The notes under the pieces: model-generated
What the model saw: only the letters and a program-made list of their open reading frames with translations
Databases searched by the model: none
Told to the model about the DNA's origin: nothing
NCBI GenBank assembly: GCA_037903475.1
Contig: JBAJFG010000242.1
Span: 161,001 to 225,000, forward strand
DNA from: Ancylostoma caninum
Lineage: Eukaryota; Nematoda; Chromadorea; Rhabditida; Ancylostomatidae
DNA length: 64,000 nt
Direction: 5' to 3'
Program-made: the position numbers and the translations under genes
Shown: positions 1 to 9,394 of the stretch, piece by piece
How the letters are laid out: each line of letters begins with the position of its first letter
How positions within the stretch are numbered: position 1 is the first letter of the stretch

Positions 1-986
1 GTTTGAGTTTCCTACTGTATTTGAGATATTTGGCTCTCCCGTTAGGACTGGTCATGGAATGGAAAAAACTAACTTTAGATTCAAGAAGTCGGATTTTGCG
101 TGGGTAGTACTGCCGATTCTCCCCATCCTCAATTTTAGGAACATATTTAGCAATGAGATCCTGACAAATATCAATAAAGGCTGAATAACACTCAACAACG
201 TCGTCAGATCGGTTCAAGACAGTCATCCAATCGACTTGACAAAGTTCGGAACATCTAGCGTTATAGTTACCCTTAGAAAAGTCCCTATGAAACATTTTAA
301 TAGGTCTGCTCTTGTGAGTATTACTTATTGAGAAGCGGATGCTTAGGTGGTCCGATGTGCTGAATGGTGGTAGCAGCGAAACATTATCGATCAACTCAGG
401 TTCTGATGTTAAAATTATGTCAAGGATATTCAGACCATGAGTAGGTCTGGTGATAATTTGGGTAAGATTGTTTGATTTGATGAATTCAAGGAATGAACGA
501 GAGGAGGGAGTTCCAGCGTCGCCCCTATGTGTCATGGTGACCCAGTCGATGAGGGGAAAATTAAAATCTCCTAAAACAACTAGTTGGCCACTCCATTCCA
601 AAGACAGTTGCTGAAGAAACTCAAGGAATCGCAAGAAAATTGATGAATTGCAAGACGGACTTCGGTATACAAGAACTAGCAAAATTTCGTGGTGATTAGA
701 TCTTATTTTGATTGTAAGAGCTTGGCAAAGTTCAGAAAAGTCTTCTTTGCATATGAATGTGTGTGAGATCTGTTTGTGTACAAGCGCAAGTACGCCTCCT
801 CCAGGTCTTTTGCCCTCCCGATCACATCGATTCACTTCATAGTTGGAGTTATGGCTAAGAATAGCATCATGAACAGAGCTTAGCTTGCACCAGGATTCGG
901 TAGTGAAAACACCATATATCTGCTCGGCTAAAATATAGTTCAATTCGGGAATTTTGTTTACTACTGAACGCGCGTTGAACTGACAG
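1..986 (-). mobile_element. CR1-like non-LTR retrotransposon, endonuclease segment (partial)
   Basis: The minus strand is open from about 986 to the left edge (about 328 codons). It reads as an endonuclease/exonuclease/phosphatase (EEP) domain of a non-LTR retrotransposon: an N-terminal QFNARS block, a glycine-rich GGGVLALVH segment, the catalytic GDFNFPLIDW block near 560, and STSDHLSIRF near 330. These carry the conserved Asn, Asp and His of target-nicking endonucleases. After it comes the linker that normally precedes the reverse transcriptase, which lies off the window. The frame starts abruptly at the edge of a mariner sequence, as expected for a 5'-truncated LINE that inserted into a mariner copy. 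I saw no frameshift, so the copy may be fairly young. Assignment to the CR1/jockey group rather than RTE is less certain. Confidence 0.85.
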
Positions 987-1441
987 TTTGGTGGTGTTGT
1001 ATGGGTGTTATTCATTATAGCCTTCTGCAACCTGGTCAGGCTGTTACATCAGAGTTTTACTGTTGTGACTTACACCTGATGTATGAAAAGTTGCGACAAA
1101 TGTGGCCGGCAGTGGTAAACAGAGGTGGGCCTCTCCTGCTCCAGGATAACGCTAGGCCTCCCACTTCAAAACTCACCCGGCAAAAACTGACGCAGTTAGG
1201 CATCGAGGTTCTCCCTCACCCACCTTACTCTACAGACCTCTCCCCTACCGACTATCACTTTTTCCGGGCTCTCGAAGCAAACCTGCGTCAGCAGCAGTTT
1301 CCTGATTCGGAGCATGTTGAAATTGCCTTCCAACACTTCTTAAAATCTTGTCATCTCAGTTTCTATTGTAAAGGTATGAATGAATTACCGGATCGTTAGC
1401 AGAGATGTGTAGAATCTGAAGGATTTTATTTTGATAAATAA
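987..1441 (+). pseudogene. mariner transposase, C-terminal remnant
   Basis: This frame reads WWCCMGVIHYSLL at the start, then LLLQDNARPPTSK (second catalytic Asp) and PYSTDLSPTDYHFF (third Asp). Exactly 34 residues separate the two aspartates, the DD34D signature of mariner transposases. The N-terminal half with the first Asp is missing because the LINE sequence on the left interrupts it. A TAG stop at 1397-1399 replaces the tryptophan expected after LPDR, and the frame then continues as QRCVESEGFYFDK to TAA at 1441. A terminal-repeat-like sequence ending in GCAACAACCTGATA lies near 1490-1517. The copy is dead: it would have moved a cut-and-paste transposon when intact. Confidence 0.9.
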
Positions 1442-1600
1442 AGCTGAGTTTGGACAGAGTTACAGCATTTTGAACTAGGCTGTCTATTTCGGCAATTAAT
1501 TTCGCAACAACCTGATATAATATATTCTTTGTAACACGTGTTTTATTTAGTACTCATCTCAAAAAATTCTACAAGTATCCTTGAAGCGGGGTGTTACATA

Positions 1601-2070
1601 TTAAAGGCAGCAGGAGCTGAAATTCTCGACTCTGAGCTTAGCTGCGGGTGGTGAAGTACAGACTCGGCACATCATAAATGTAAAACGAACACAGACAATT
1701 ATGGCTTACCTGCAGAGAAAATGGAACATTCGTCGCGAACACGCCTGGCGTGTTCGCGCGCGGACGAGTTTTCCCCGGCGCGAAAGCCATTGAGGCGCGT
1801 GGTTTTGGCCGAGTCCCGCCATGAAACCCTGTGAATTGAACGCATTTCGTTTTCCCTTTGCGCCAAACCACGCACCGCAATGGCTTTTGCGCCGGGGAAA
1901 ACTCGTCCTCGCGCGAACACGGCCAGGCGTGTTCGCGACGAATGTTCCATTTTCTCTACAGGTAAGCCATAATTGTCTGTGTTCGTTTCACATTTATGAT
2001 GTGCCGAGTCTGTACTTCACCACGCACAGCTCAGCTCAGAGTCGAGGATTTCAGCTCCTGCTGCCTTTAA
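1601..2070. mobile_element. foldback MITE flanked by TTAA
   Basis: Two arms of about 200 bp (1605-1810 and 1861-2066) are near-perfect inverted repeats around a ~50-bp spacer. The ends are AGGCAGCAGGAGCTGA and its complement, and each is directly flanked by TTAA (1601-1604 and 2067-2070), the target duplication of piggyBac-type insertions. It has no coding capacity, so it is probably a non-autonomous element mobilised in trans. The small open frames inside are by-products of the palindrome. Confidence 0.8.
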
Positions 2071-2324
2071 CTGGTTGTATTGTATTTGCTGTGATAATTG
2101 CTATCAACCCTCAAATCTGATTGTATGTAACTATTACTGTTGTGCCTCTCAACTACTGATCACAACTTTGGAAGTAATATTCTACCTCCACTACTATCAC
2201 TGCTAGGGTCCGAGACAAGAGGTGCGCTCGCTCGTTAGCTGGGTCATGTCGCACCTCGACCGCACCTTCCCACAGGCAGAGGCAGTCATGGCTACAGTAT
2301 CCATCTGCCTCTGAACCCTTCATA

Positions 2325-2905
2325 GCTAGAGAAGACGGCGGCGGGGTGTTTGGGCTCAGCTAAAAAAGGGGCGTGGCCAATGGATGCCCTATGGATATAT
2401 GAGTGTTACGGTGCTTCTGCTGACAGCTACACCGACTCACATAGAAGGATGTGGATGTTGCGTATTCCCACTACTTTTACTAAGTAACAACGATGAATTG
2501 CCGCTTCGGAGCATTCATAATAAAACTGTCACCTAAACGGTTCATTCGAAAGAAAAAGGTACGAAGGATTTTAATAAATCTAAAGGAAGTAATACGCTTC
2601 TGAATCGGGACCAAATACGATGTCGTAGAATCCCCTGAAAAAAAAGGCTATTTCACGTGCTGAACACAAAGATTAGGTCTTCAACTGAATAAAAATTACG
2701 TCGTTTGACAAAATGGGCACTGACTCCGCGGTCAGCATTGCAAGTACCCTTTTATGGGAAAATTTTGGAGGGTTTTAAGAATTACAGTTTAAGAATTTCA
2801 CCCCTCTGCGTGAGCCTTCTTTGCTGTCACTTAGCGGCTGCGCGCTGCGTGCGTACCCGCGGGTCACCGTCAGCCACGCCCCTTTTTTGGCTGAGCCCAA
2901 ACGCG
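2325..2905. mobile_element. foldback element, family A (copy 1)
   Basis: The sequence around 2330-2375 (GTTTGGGCTCAGC, then AAAAAAGGGGCGTGGCC) recurs inverted at about 2868-2905 (GGCCACGCC-like, then GGCTGAGCCCAAAC). The segment at 2370-2430 resembles the arms of the foldback at 39826-40406 (GTGGCTAACGATGCCC-like followed by GCTTCTGCTGACAGC), so both belong to one dispersed family. No coding content was seen. Confidence 0.6.
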
Positions 2906-4914
2906 CGTCCTCCAGAGAAGACAGCTAGTGGGACAACTCGCACGAATCGTCGCGAGCGATGGACCGTCGTTGCAGTGGTAGTACAATTTGATAATATAGA
3001 AAAGAACTAATTCGCGCAAAACCTTTTTTTTTTATATCTCAACTCAAGTGAATAAGTATGATTTTCAAGATTAAGCTCTCAATCACTGATTGATCTTCTG
3101 GGTCACAAGGGCATCCATAAGATTCTGGCCTAGTCCTTTGAAGTTCTTTTCATCTTGTCAATTTATTTAATTCAATAGGTTTCATGAGGATTTTCACCAC
3201 GTTAGCAGATATACCTGATGTAGACGCTTTTTGCTTTCTTTTTGTGATTCCGCTGAAGTGCCTCATCAAACTTTGTTTTTAACTTAATCATTGGTCTTGT
3301 AGATCTGCCTGACTTCACTCATTACTCCGTGCTTAGGACGTCAAGTCTTCGCACGGAATTTGCTACTTGTTACAGTACAAAGAAAACGCTAGAGAATGTC
3401 TTTTTCGCTTGAGAAAAGCTTCCAAGACTTTTCGACTGTTCAACTGATATCTCGACTGTTAAACTGCATCATCGAGAAGCTTGTGGAGCTGCGTAGTCTA
3501 AAACTTTGCTTAGAAAGTAAAAGAAAGGGAGCTTCGGGTAGATCCTTGCACATTCATTGCTCTCAGAATCAATCTTTCTTGTTTGTGTTTTATTTCGTTG
3601 CAATTTTTCTTTGGTGGAGCTTGAGTTCATCAGTCACTGAGTGGTGCTTGCGAAAGTGACCTAGCACTACGGAAAAGATCAACTGTGCCTGTAGCATATC
3701 CTTAGGAAGGAATATTTCCTGCAAGCGGAGAACTAGGGAGTGGGGGATCACCTGATAACAACTCAAGACAAATTAGTTAGTCATAGACGTGCTCTCCGAG
3801 TTTCGACTACATGGTTGCAAAATACGAATGATGTTCAAAATTGCAAAATACGAATGATGTCCATGTTAGAGAAACCTTTGGAATGGTAAAGTCCAAGTCA
3901 TCGATTATATCTACATGGTTGCTGAGATGGATTCTGCGTGATGAAAGGGGAAAATCAGGCGGTGGTTTCTAACTACCAATATTACTTGAAGAAGCTTTCA
4001 GCATAGTCGACAAATTTTAGTCACATTCTTGATTATTTATACGTTTTGGCATTATTTGTGGGTATATACTGCTGACAGTGGATTTTCTTATTGCATGGGT
4101 GGATGCGATTTTGGCATCCCAGCACCAAAAGTTCCCAACTACTTCAAATAACAGCGCATTACCCGATCCAACTGCGGTGTCCGCGTCTTCTGTACACCTT
4201 CAACGCCCTTCTGCCGCGCGCGACGTTTCTGGAGGCAAGGCTCGGTTCGTGAGACACCCTACATTAGCTGGTAACATCTGATGCCGATATGGGCAGCTCC
4301 TACACGACACCCGCAATTATAGGTGCGAGCGATGTGCGAGGAATTCTCGAGCGCACCTCTTGACCGTCACCCCCTGCACCCAGTGTCTGAGCATGCTAAC
4401 TTGTGCAACCGGTCACTTCTGCTGACACCATGCGCTCCAGGGGCAATTTTGTTAGCCTGGAGCGCGTTCAGTTGCGGCGCAGCCGCGTTGCATTCAGATG
4501 ACCGAAGTTCTTCACTGAAATTGTGTCATTGTGTCGCGGACGCTGTGCCTACGCAGTCCTTTGTCCTTCCTAGCAAATGAGTGTGTTTGTTCTACTCGTG
4601 TTTCGAATTTCTGTTGTTTAATGCCGCTTCCTCATCTGCAATTCACCTGAAATCTATTATTTCAGATAGCTGGTGTTGCTTGCAAATAAGCGTTCGTTAG
4701 TTGGAGATTATCTCGTGTCCTGCTACATTCTTGGGTAACTTTTTTCCGTAGCTTTAGCTCTTGTATTCCGTTCAGAATGCATGTTTTGTTTGCTCATATG
4801 CTTTAATTTGACTGCAGTACAAGTTCGAAGTCAGAACAGAGGCTACAATTTCAGCAAAGACGTTAAATCTATCCTCTTAACCACATTTCAAAAGAAAACA
4901 CTCCTGCCCTTATT
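2906..4914. other. no gene recognised
   Basis: I see only short, unrelated open frames and no protein family. A 22-nt direct duplication (GCAAAATACGAATGATGT core) lies at about 3820-3861, and a GC-rich patch lies at 4190-4500. I cannot assign a function. Confidence 0.4.
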
Positions 4915-4923
4915 CTGGAATCT

Positions 4924-5651
4924 GAACTCCGGTACCAGGACCCGGTTATGGGGCTCCTGATCCGCGCGGCACGCTCTTAGCACGAAATTTCGCTAGTAGA
5001 GAACGGAAGGAAAACAAATAAAGTTAACTAAAACAACCTTAACGGTAACAAGACACATTCAAGAAAAGGCCAATAGGGTATGGAAAGGTACTTGAGGGGT
5101 CTTAACACACTTTCAGGGATGCAACTCTTCCCTCCTATTATTCATTCATTTCTACGAACATTCAACCCAAAATCGATAATGTGTAGTTAGTAGTAGCAGA
5201 ATGATTCCATTGACTTGTTGAGCACGTAATATGCACGTGATTACAGTCCTTAAGGCAGTTTAGTGGAAACTTTAATAATTATGGAAGGTTGAGTGGGGCT
5301 CCTAAAACTGTTAAGCGTCTATTTAGTGCAAAAAGTTCACTAGCAGTAATACGCACTGAAAAAAATCTTCTAAGGTAACTATGTGAAAACCTCCATATTC
5401 CAATGCAGTGCTCATACGCTCAGGCAGAAGGCTGATCCCCTCTTTAGAATTGATGGACCATAACTGAACATAGAGGCCCGATTTTTAGCACATTTGAAGT
5501 GGGTTTCGGTGATTAGCTGTAATCCATGAGATGTGTTTTGTTATGTCACAGCTTATGGTTACTATGCTTACTTTTTATTCGCATCGCACCCACCAAATAG
5601 CATGCTAAGAGCCATCGGGAGCCCCATAACCGGGTCCCGGTACCGGAGTTC
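4924..5651. mobile_element. foldback TIR element with 9-bp target duplication
   Basis: The 728-bp element starts GAACTCCGGTACC and ends with its complement. The inverted ends continue as GACCCGGTTATGGGGCTCC with a few changes. It is flanked on both sides by an identical 9-bp direct repeat, CTGGAATCT (4915-4923 and 5652-5660). Nine-base duplications are typical of Mutator-like elements. No transposase is present, so it is non-autonomous; the superfamily is inferred from duplication length only. Confidence 0.8.
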
Positions 5652-6239
5652 CTGGAATCTTCAGAAAATTACTATTCATATGCCGCATAGGAGGTAAAAC
5701 TACCATAATAGGCGGAGCTAATTACACAAGAACTTGTAAACCTCAGCGAACGAGAAAGTCACCCCGAGTCCTAAATTTAAGTTCTTTTTGGAGTGTGAGA
5801 GTTTACAGCTTGCATAATTGCCATATAGGCTTGACGGGATGCATGTTCTGCTAGATCTCACCTACATTCCATAATTTTTCGAGGCAATGTAGTAATTCTC
5901 AATTGAAATGCAGCAGAGTAGGCACGGCTGTGGATACGCCCTGTCCACCGAATGCCGCCCACTCCTGACGGGCCCATTGTTGAATTGGGAATACTTTCAT
6001 GCATATGTCTTCAATTTACCGGCTCTGACAATTCAGCAGCGAACATTTGTGAAAAGGCATTTGGTCAATCTAGGGCAAGGTAGAACTATCTGTTACCTTC
6101 TATACTGCCTACTATATGTGAGAATCTTTGGATATTCTGGGATTCTTTGAAACAGAGGGACATGATGGATTTTTTCTCTGAGTTTATTGTTTAGCAATCG
6201 TTTCTTTTTCAATTCTGAAATGGAAACAATTTGGCAACC

Positions 6240-6350
6240 GTAAGTACTCAGACAATAAGAACGGCCGACCCGCGGTCGAGCAACGGCCGACCCGCCGCCC
6301 AAGACCGCGGGTGGGCCGTTAAGCGGCCGCGGCTCGGCCGGTAGTGGGCC
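6240..6350. repeat. GC-rich repeat cluster, left copy
   Basis: Tandem-like copies of GGCCGACCCGCGG and variants lie in an otherwise AT-rich stretch, some as local palindromes (GACCGCGGGT facing its complement). The same motif is found inverted at 7515-7675. Confidence 0.6.
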
Positions 6351-6982
6351 TCGGGTTACCCGCACATACAATACCAGGAATGCAGGGGGACGCCCCTTTA
6401 GTCGAAATTCTTTCATTCCGTTCTGATATGACTCCATTCAAAGTTCTACTCGTGTTTTCAAGGGTTAAAGCCATGATTTATTTCTTCTGAGGATGGGAAT
6501 AAAGCACAAAGACTACAAATAACGAAATTGGCATCTAACAATAAAATTGATCACAAGTAGCAAAATCGGCATCTAACAAGGAGACTTATGTGATGATGTG
6601 ACAATACGGTGAAAAAAACTGCATCTAAGTATAGAGTTCCTTAGATGAAAACAATCACTTCTTGAACAATTTCGAATCGGGTAACGAATGAAGAAAAAAC
6701 TGCTCCAATGAGGAAAAGAACTTCAAGCAAGGAAAAAATAAACTATACAGAAAGTTAAACTCAATAAGCCAACAGTGAAACTACTTATGAGCATCGTTGA
6801 GTTTCGGTAGCGAAGGCGCAGTAGGTAAGTATGCTGAGTTGAAATTTATGCGGCAATTGTCTACCATCGGCACCATAGTACAGCACATTCTAAAAACATT
6901 ACAGCTTTGAAAAAGAATTTGATGTTGAAAGAAGAACAAGTGTTTCAAGTTCAATCCAAGTGTGTGAAAAGATAAAAACCCA

Positions 6983-7273
6983 CTAGATGACATCGATATC
7001 CTCGTCGTCTTCGGTATTGTAATCAGCCCGGGGTCTTTTCGCTTGTTTCTAGAAAGAAGATGATGAAAAAATTGCTTCAGCTGCCCAAAACCATTAGAAA
7101 CTGACAGTGCTGGGAATCCACTTAAATTCGATGGCGCCATCCTCGTACCTGTAGGCACGAACGTCGCGGCTGAAAATGAATGTGAAAAGAAGTTCGGTGA
7201 CATAATATGAATTGTCCTCACCTGCGACTCCTCTAACACTGGCTTTGTTGATAGACAGAATACGGGAACTCAT
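6983..7273 (-). CDS. putative small spliced gene or captured exons (minus strand)
   Basis: Three exon-like pieces lie on the minus strand. A TTTCAG acceptor is followed by ATG at 7273 and a frame reading MSSRILSINKASVRGVA up to a GTGAGG donor (7222). A 21-nt piece lies at 7149-7169 between TTTTCAG and GTACGA signals. A terminal piece encodes a basic-then-acidic tail, KRPRADYNTEDDEDIDVI, ending in TAG at 6983. Phase across the last junction works only if an AAG acceptor at 7043-7045 is used instead of the preceding CTAG. I do not recognise a family; the KRPR plus acidic tail looks like a nuclear protein C-terminus. The cluster lies between inverted GC-rich repeats, so it may be exons carried inside a transposon rather than a resident gene. 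Confidence 0.3.
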
Positions 7274-7514
7274 GGCATAACCTGAAACTGAAAAATTCGA
7301 GAATTGCGTATTTGATAAGGACTAAATTACTCGAGGAAACAAGAAAAACAGCGTTGAGAAACAAGCGCGGACGCAGTGCTTTAGCTGGATTACAAGAAAA
7401 CAATACAAGCAGCACAACAGTAAACTAACGGTAGGAAATGAGACGTTCCTTGTGTGAAGAATTTACCAGCGAACACTTGAATTAGAGAGTTTCAGCGCCA
7501 GCTGAGATATTTCG

Positions 7515-7675
7515 CAATTCATGGGCCGCGGCTTGCCCGCAAAAATTATAGGGCCGCGGGTCGGCCGCCAAAATTTTAGAGGCCGCGGGTCGGCCGTCCC
7601 TAAGCTCCGCTCAGAAACTAGGGGCCGCGGGTCGGCCGAAAGCCCATTTGGGGCCGCGGGTCGGCAAACGTTCAT
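7515..7675. repeat. GC-rich repeat cluster, right copy
   Basis: Five copies of GGCCGCGGGTCGGCC or close variants are spaced about 25-45 nt apart in AT-rich DNA. They are in the opposite orientation to most copies at 6240-6350. Confidence 0.7.
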
Positions 7676-9309
7676 TACTTTTTGCATGATCAGTTTTGCG
7701 GCTCTGTGTTTGCACATGTGCACGGCATGACTGGTTTGAGCGCGCATTTCAAAGCGTGGATAAGGTCTATCCCGGTTTGAGACCACGCACCAAAAAATGG
7801 GCTGCATCCGGTTGGCATCTTTACTGTACGGTTACCCTTCATTTTTCACCTTGTGTTGACCTCACATGCTTTCTCACGTTTGTCTCTGTGTTTCGACAGA
7901 AGCCGTCTCGGTCGGAATTTTCCGAATTGGGTGGGGGGGGGGGGATAATGTCTACTATATGGTATTGATTGTTTGAAGTGAGTCTTTGTGTGGATAAACT
8001 ACTCTTCAGGGGTTCCACGTGGAACTAAAGGTAATATTGTTTTTGGCCTGAAATCACTCAAATTAGGGGGCGGTGTCACTCATCACTTCCATACAAATTA
8101 TTGGAAACATCACCGTAACTGATACAGAGGGATTCAAAAGTTCAATCAAAAGCCTTGATCTCAATGAGTTTTGCTATTATGATTCAAAAACTAGAGCTTT
8201 GCTCATGTTTCCTTCCGCCGTAGCTAAAACTCGAAATCAATGAAATCAATAAGTCAATAACCACACAGTGCAAAGTGGCCACCAGATCCGTGATCAGCGT
8301 GGTGGATTACCCCAGCATGCCCATTTCGATCAGGATTAGAGCTAAACTGAGGAAAGTCGATGAAATCGATCGATAAATCGATATCCGGATTAATACTATC
8401 CGATGAGTAGTGTCCTAGGCCCTCTGCCCTATTCGCATGGTGTCCCATATTCCCGAGCCCCCTTCTTCACCACTTTGCTCACAGATACATTCCCTTCGTT
8501 GAGGATTCATGAGCGTACAACCATGCGGAACTAGGGTAGCTGGCCAAATTTCGTGTCCTAGCATTATGTGGTCTATGCGGTAAAGGGGCTAGGAATCGTT
8601 GGTTTGCTTTGTAGTCACCCTCATGAATCCCAGCGCTGATCCGCTATCAATAGTCAAACATGTGAAATTCAAAGATACGGGGTCAATATGTTAGGACATA
8701 TTGGTGTGATCAACAAGTTAGGACGTGTTGGTGAGAGCGCCATCCAAACCATAGAGGAAAGAAAAAAGATCAAGGCTAATAGTCGTGTTAACAAACAAAC
8801 TTTTACATCTTGCGTTCCTGACATTGTGCGGTCTGCAGGGTAACCATGGTCTCGCTAACCATCGTTGGTTTGCAAGGTTAAGGCTTCATCAGTCCAGGGG
8901 TGGGATCCATGAAACGATCGTCAAGCAAACGAATGATGCCCAACGTTACTGTATGTTGTATAAGCTGCGCAATGCTAGGAGACACAGGACGCAAATGTTG
9001 GCCTGTTAGCCTGGCTTCGTTTGGTTATACTTCCATGGATCTTAGCCCAGATTGGTAGACAGCTGAACTTGCTAAGATAATCTTAGACCCGATTTAACAT
9101 GTATTAACGAAGTGATGGTCTAGGCACTAGGTGTGCTCCGAGTGTTACTAAAGATCCTACCTGTAAGATCCTTTATTGTAACAGCATCATCGTTGTTTTT
9201 CCAGTATCTGCAGTTTTAGAATATATGCGCTTTCATTATATGGTTTCACAATTTCTTTTTCAAATATATCGCAGATATTATTTCATATTTCATCCATATG
9301 TTCCTTCAG
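7676..9309. repeat. 5' flank of the importin gene with degenerate dispersed repeats
   Basis: No gene was recognised. Near 8265-8330, GTGCAAAGTGG followed by a TGATCAGCGTGG-type core and ATTACCCC is a degenerate copy of a motif that recurs across the window (19.7, 30.1, 30.9, 44.4, 46.6-47.1 and 60.8 kb). The segment at 8785-9060 (GTGGGATCCATGAAACG; later GCTTCGTTTGGTTAT) resembles 57030-57150. A promoter for the downstream gene presumably lies here, but no specific element can be named. Confidence 0.45.
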
Positions 9310-9313
9310 CGAA
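9300..9313 (+). promoter_or_regulatory. candidate trans-splice acceptor of the importin gene
   Basis: CCTTCAG ends at 9309, only 4 nt before the start codon, and an AT-rich tract precedes it. Such an acceptor directly before ATG is typical of spliced-leader addition in nematodes. A conventional intron after a non-coding first exon is the alternative. Confidence 0.55.
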
Positions 9314-9394
9314 ATGAATCGCGACAACGTTATCAATGCACTGCAAGCCACCACAGTTGGGGACAATCAGAAAGTCGAGTCGTTCCTTGATGAG
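9314..9394 (+). CDS. importin-7/8 exon 1
   Basis: Twenty-seven codons, starting [16 protein letters not shown] and ending FLDE, then a GTGGGC donor in phase 0. The length and the NVINAL / FLDE ends match the first helix pair of the family. Intron 1 (15,072 nt) holds efk-1. Confidence 0.85.

Noticed and set aside
6781..7239. 152-codon minus-strand frame
   Set aside because: It runs across apparent introns of the exon-like cluster and shows no family features; the spliced reading with the acidic tail is better.
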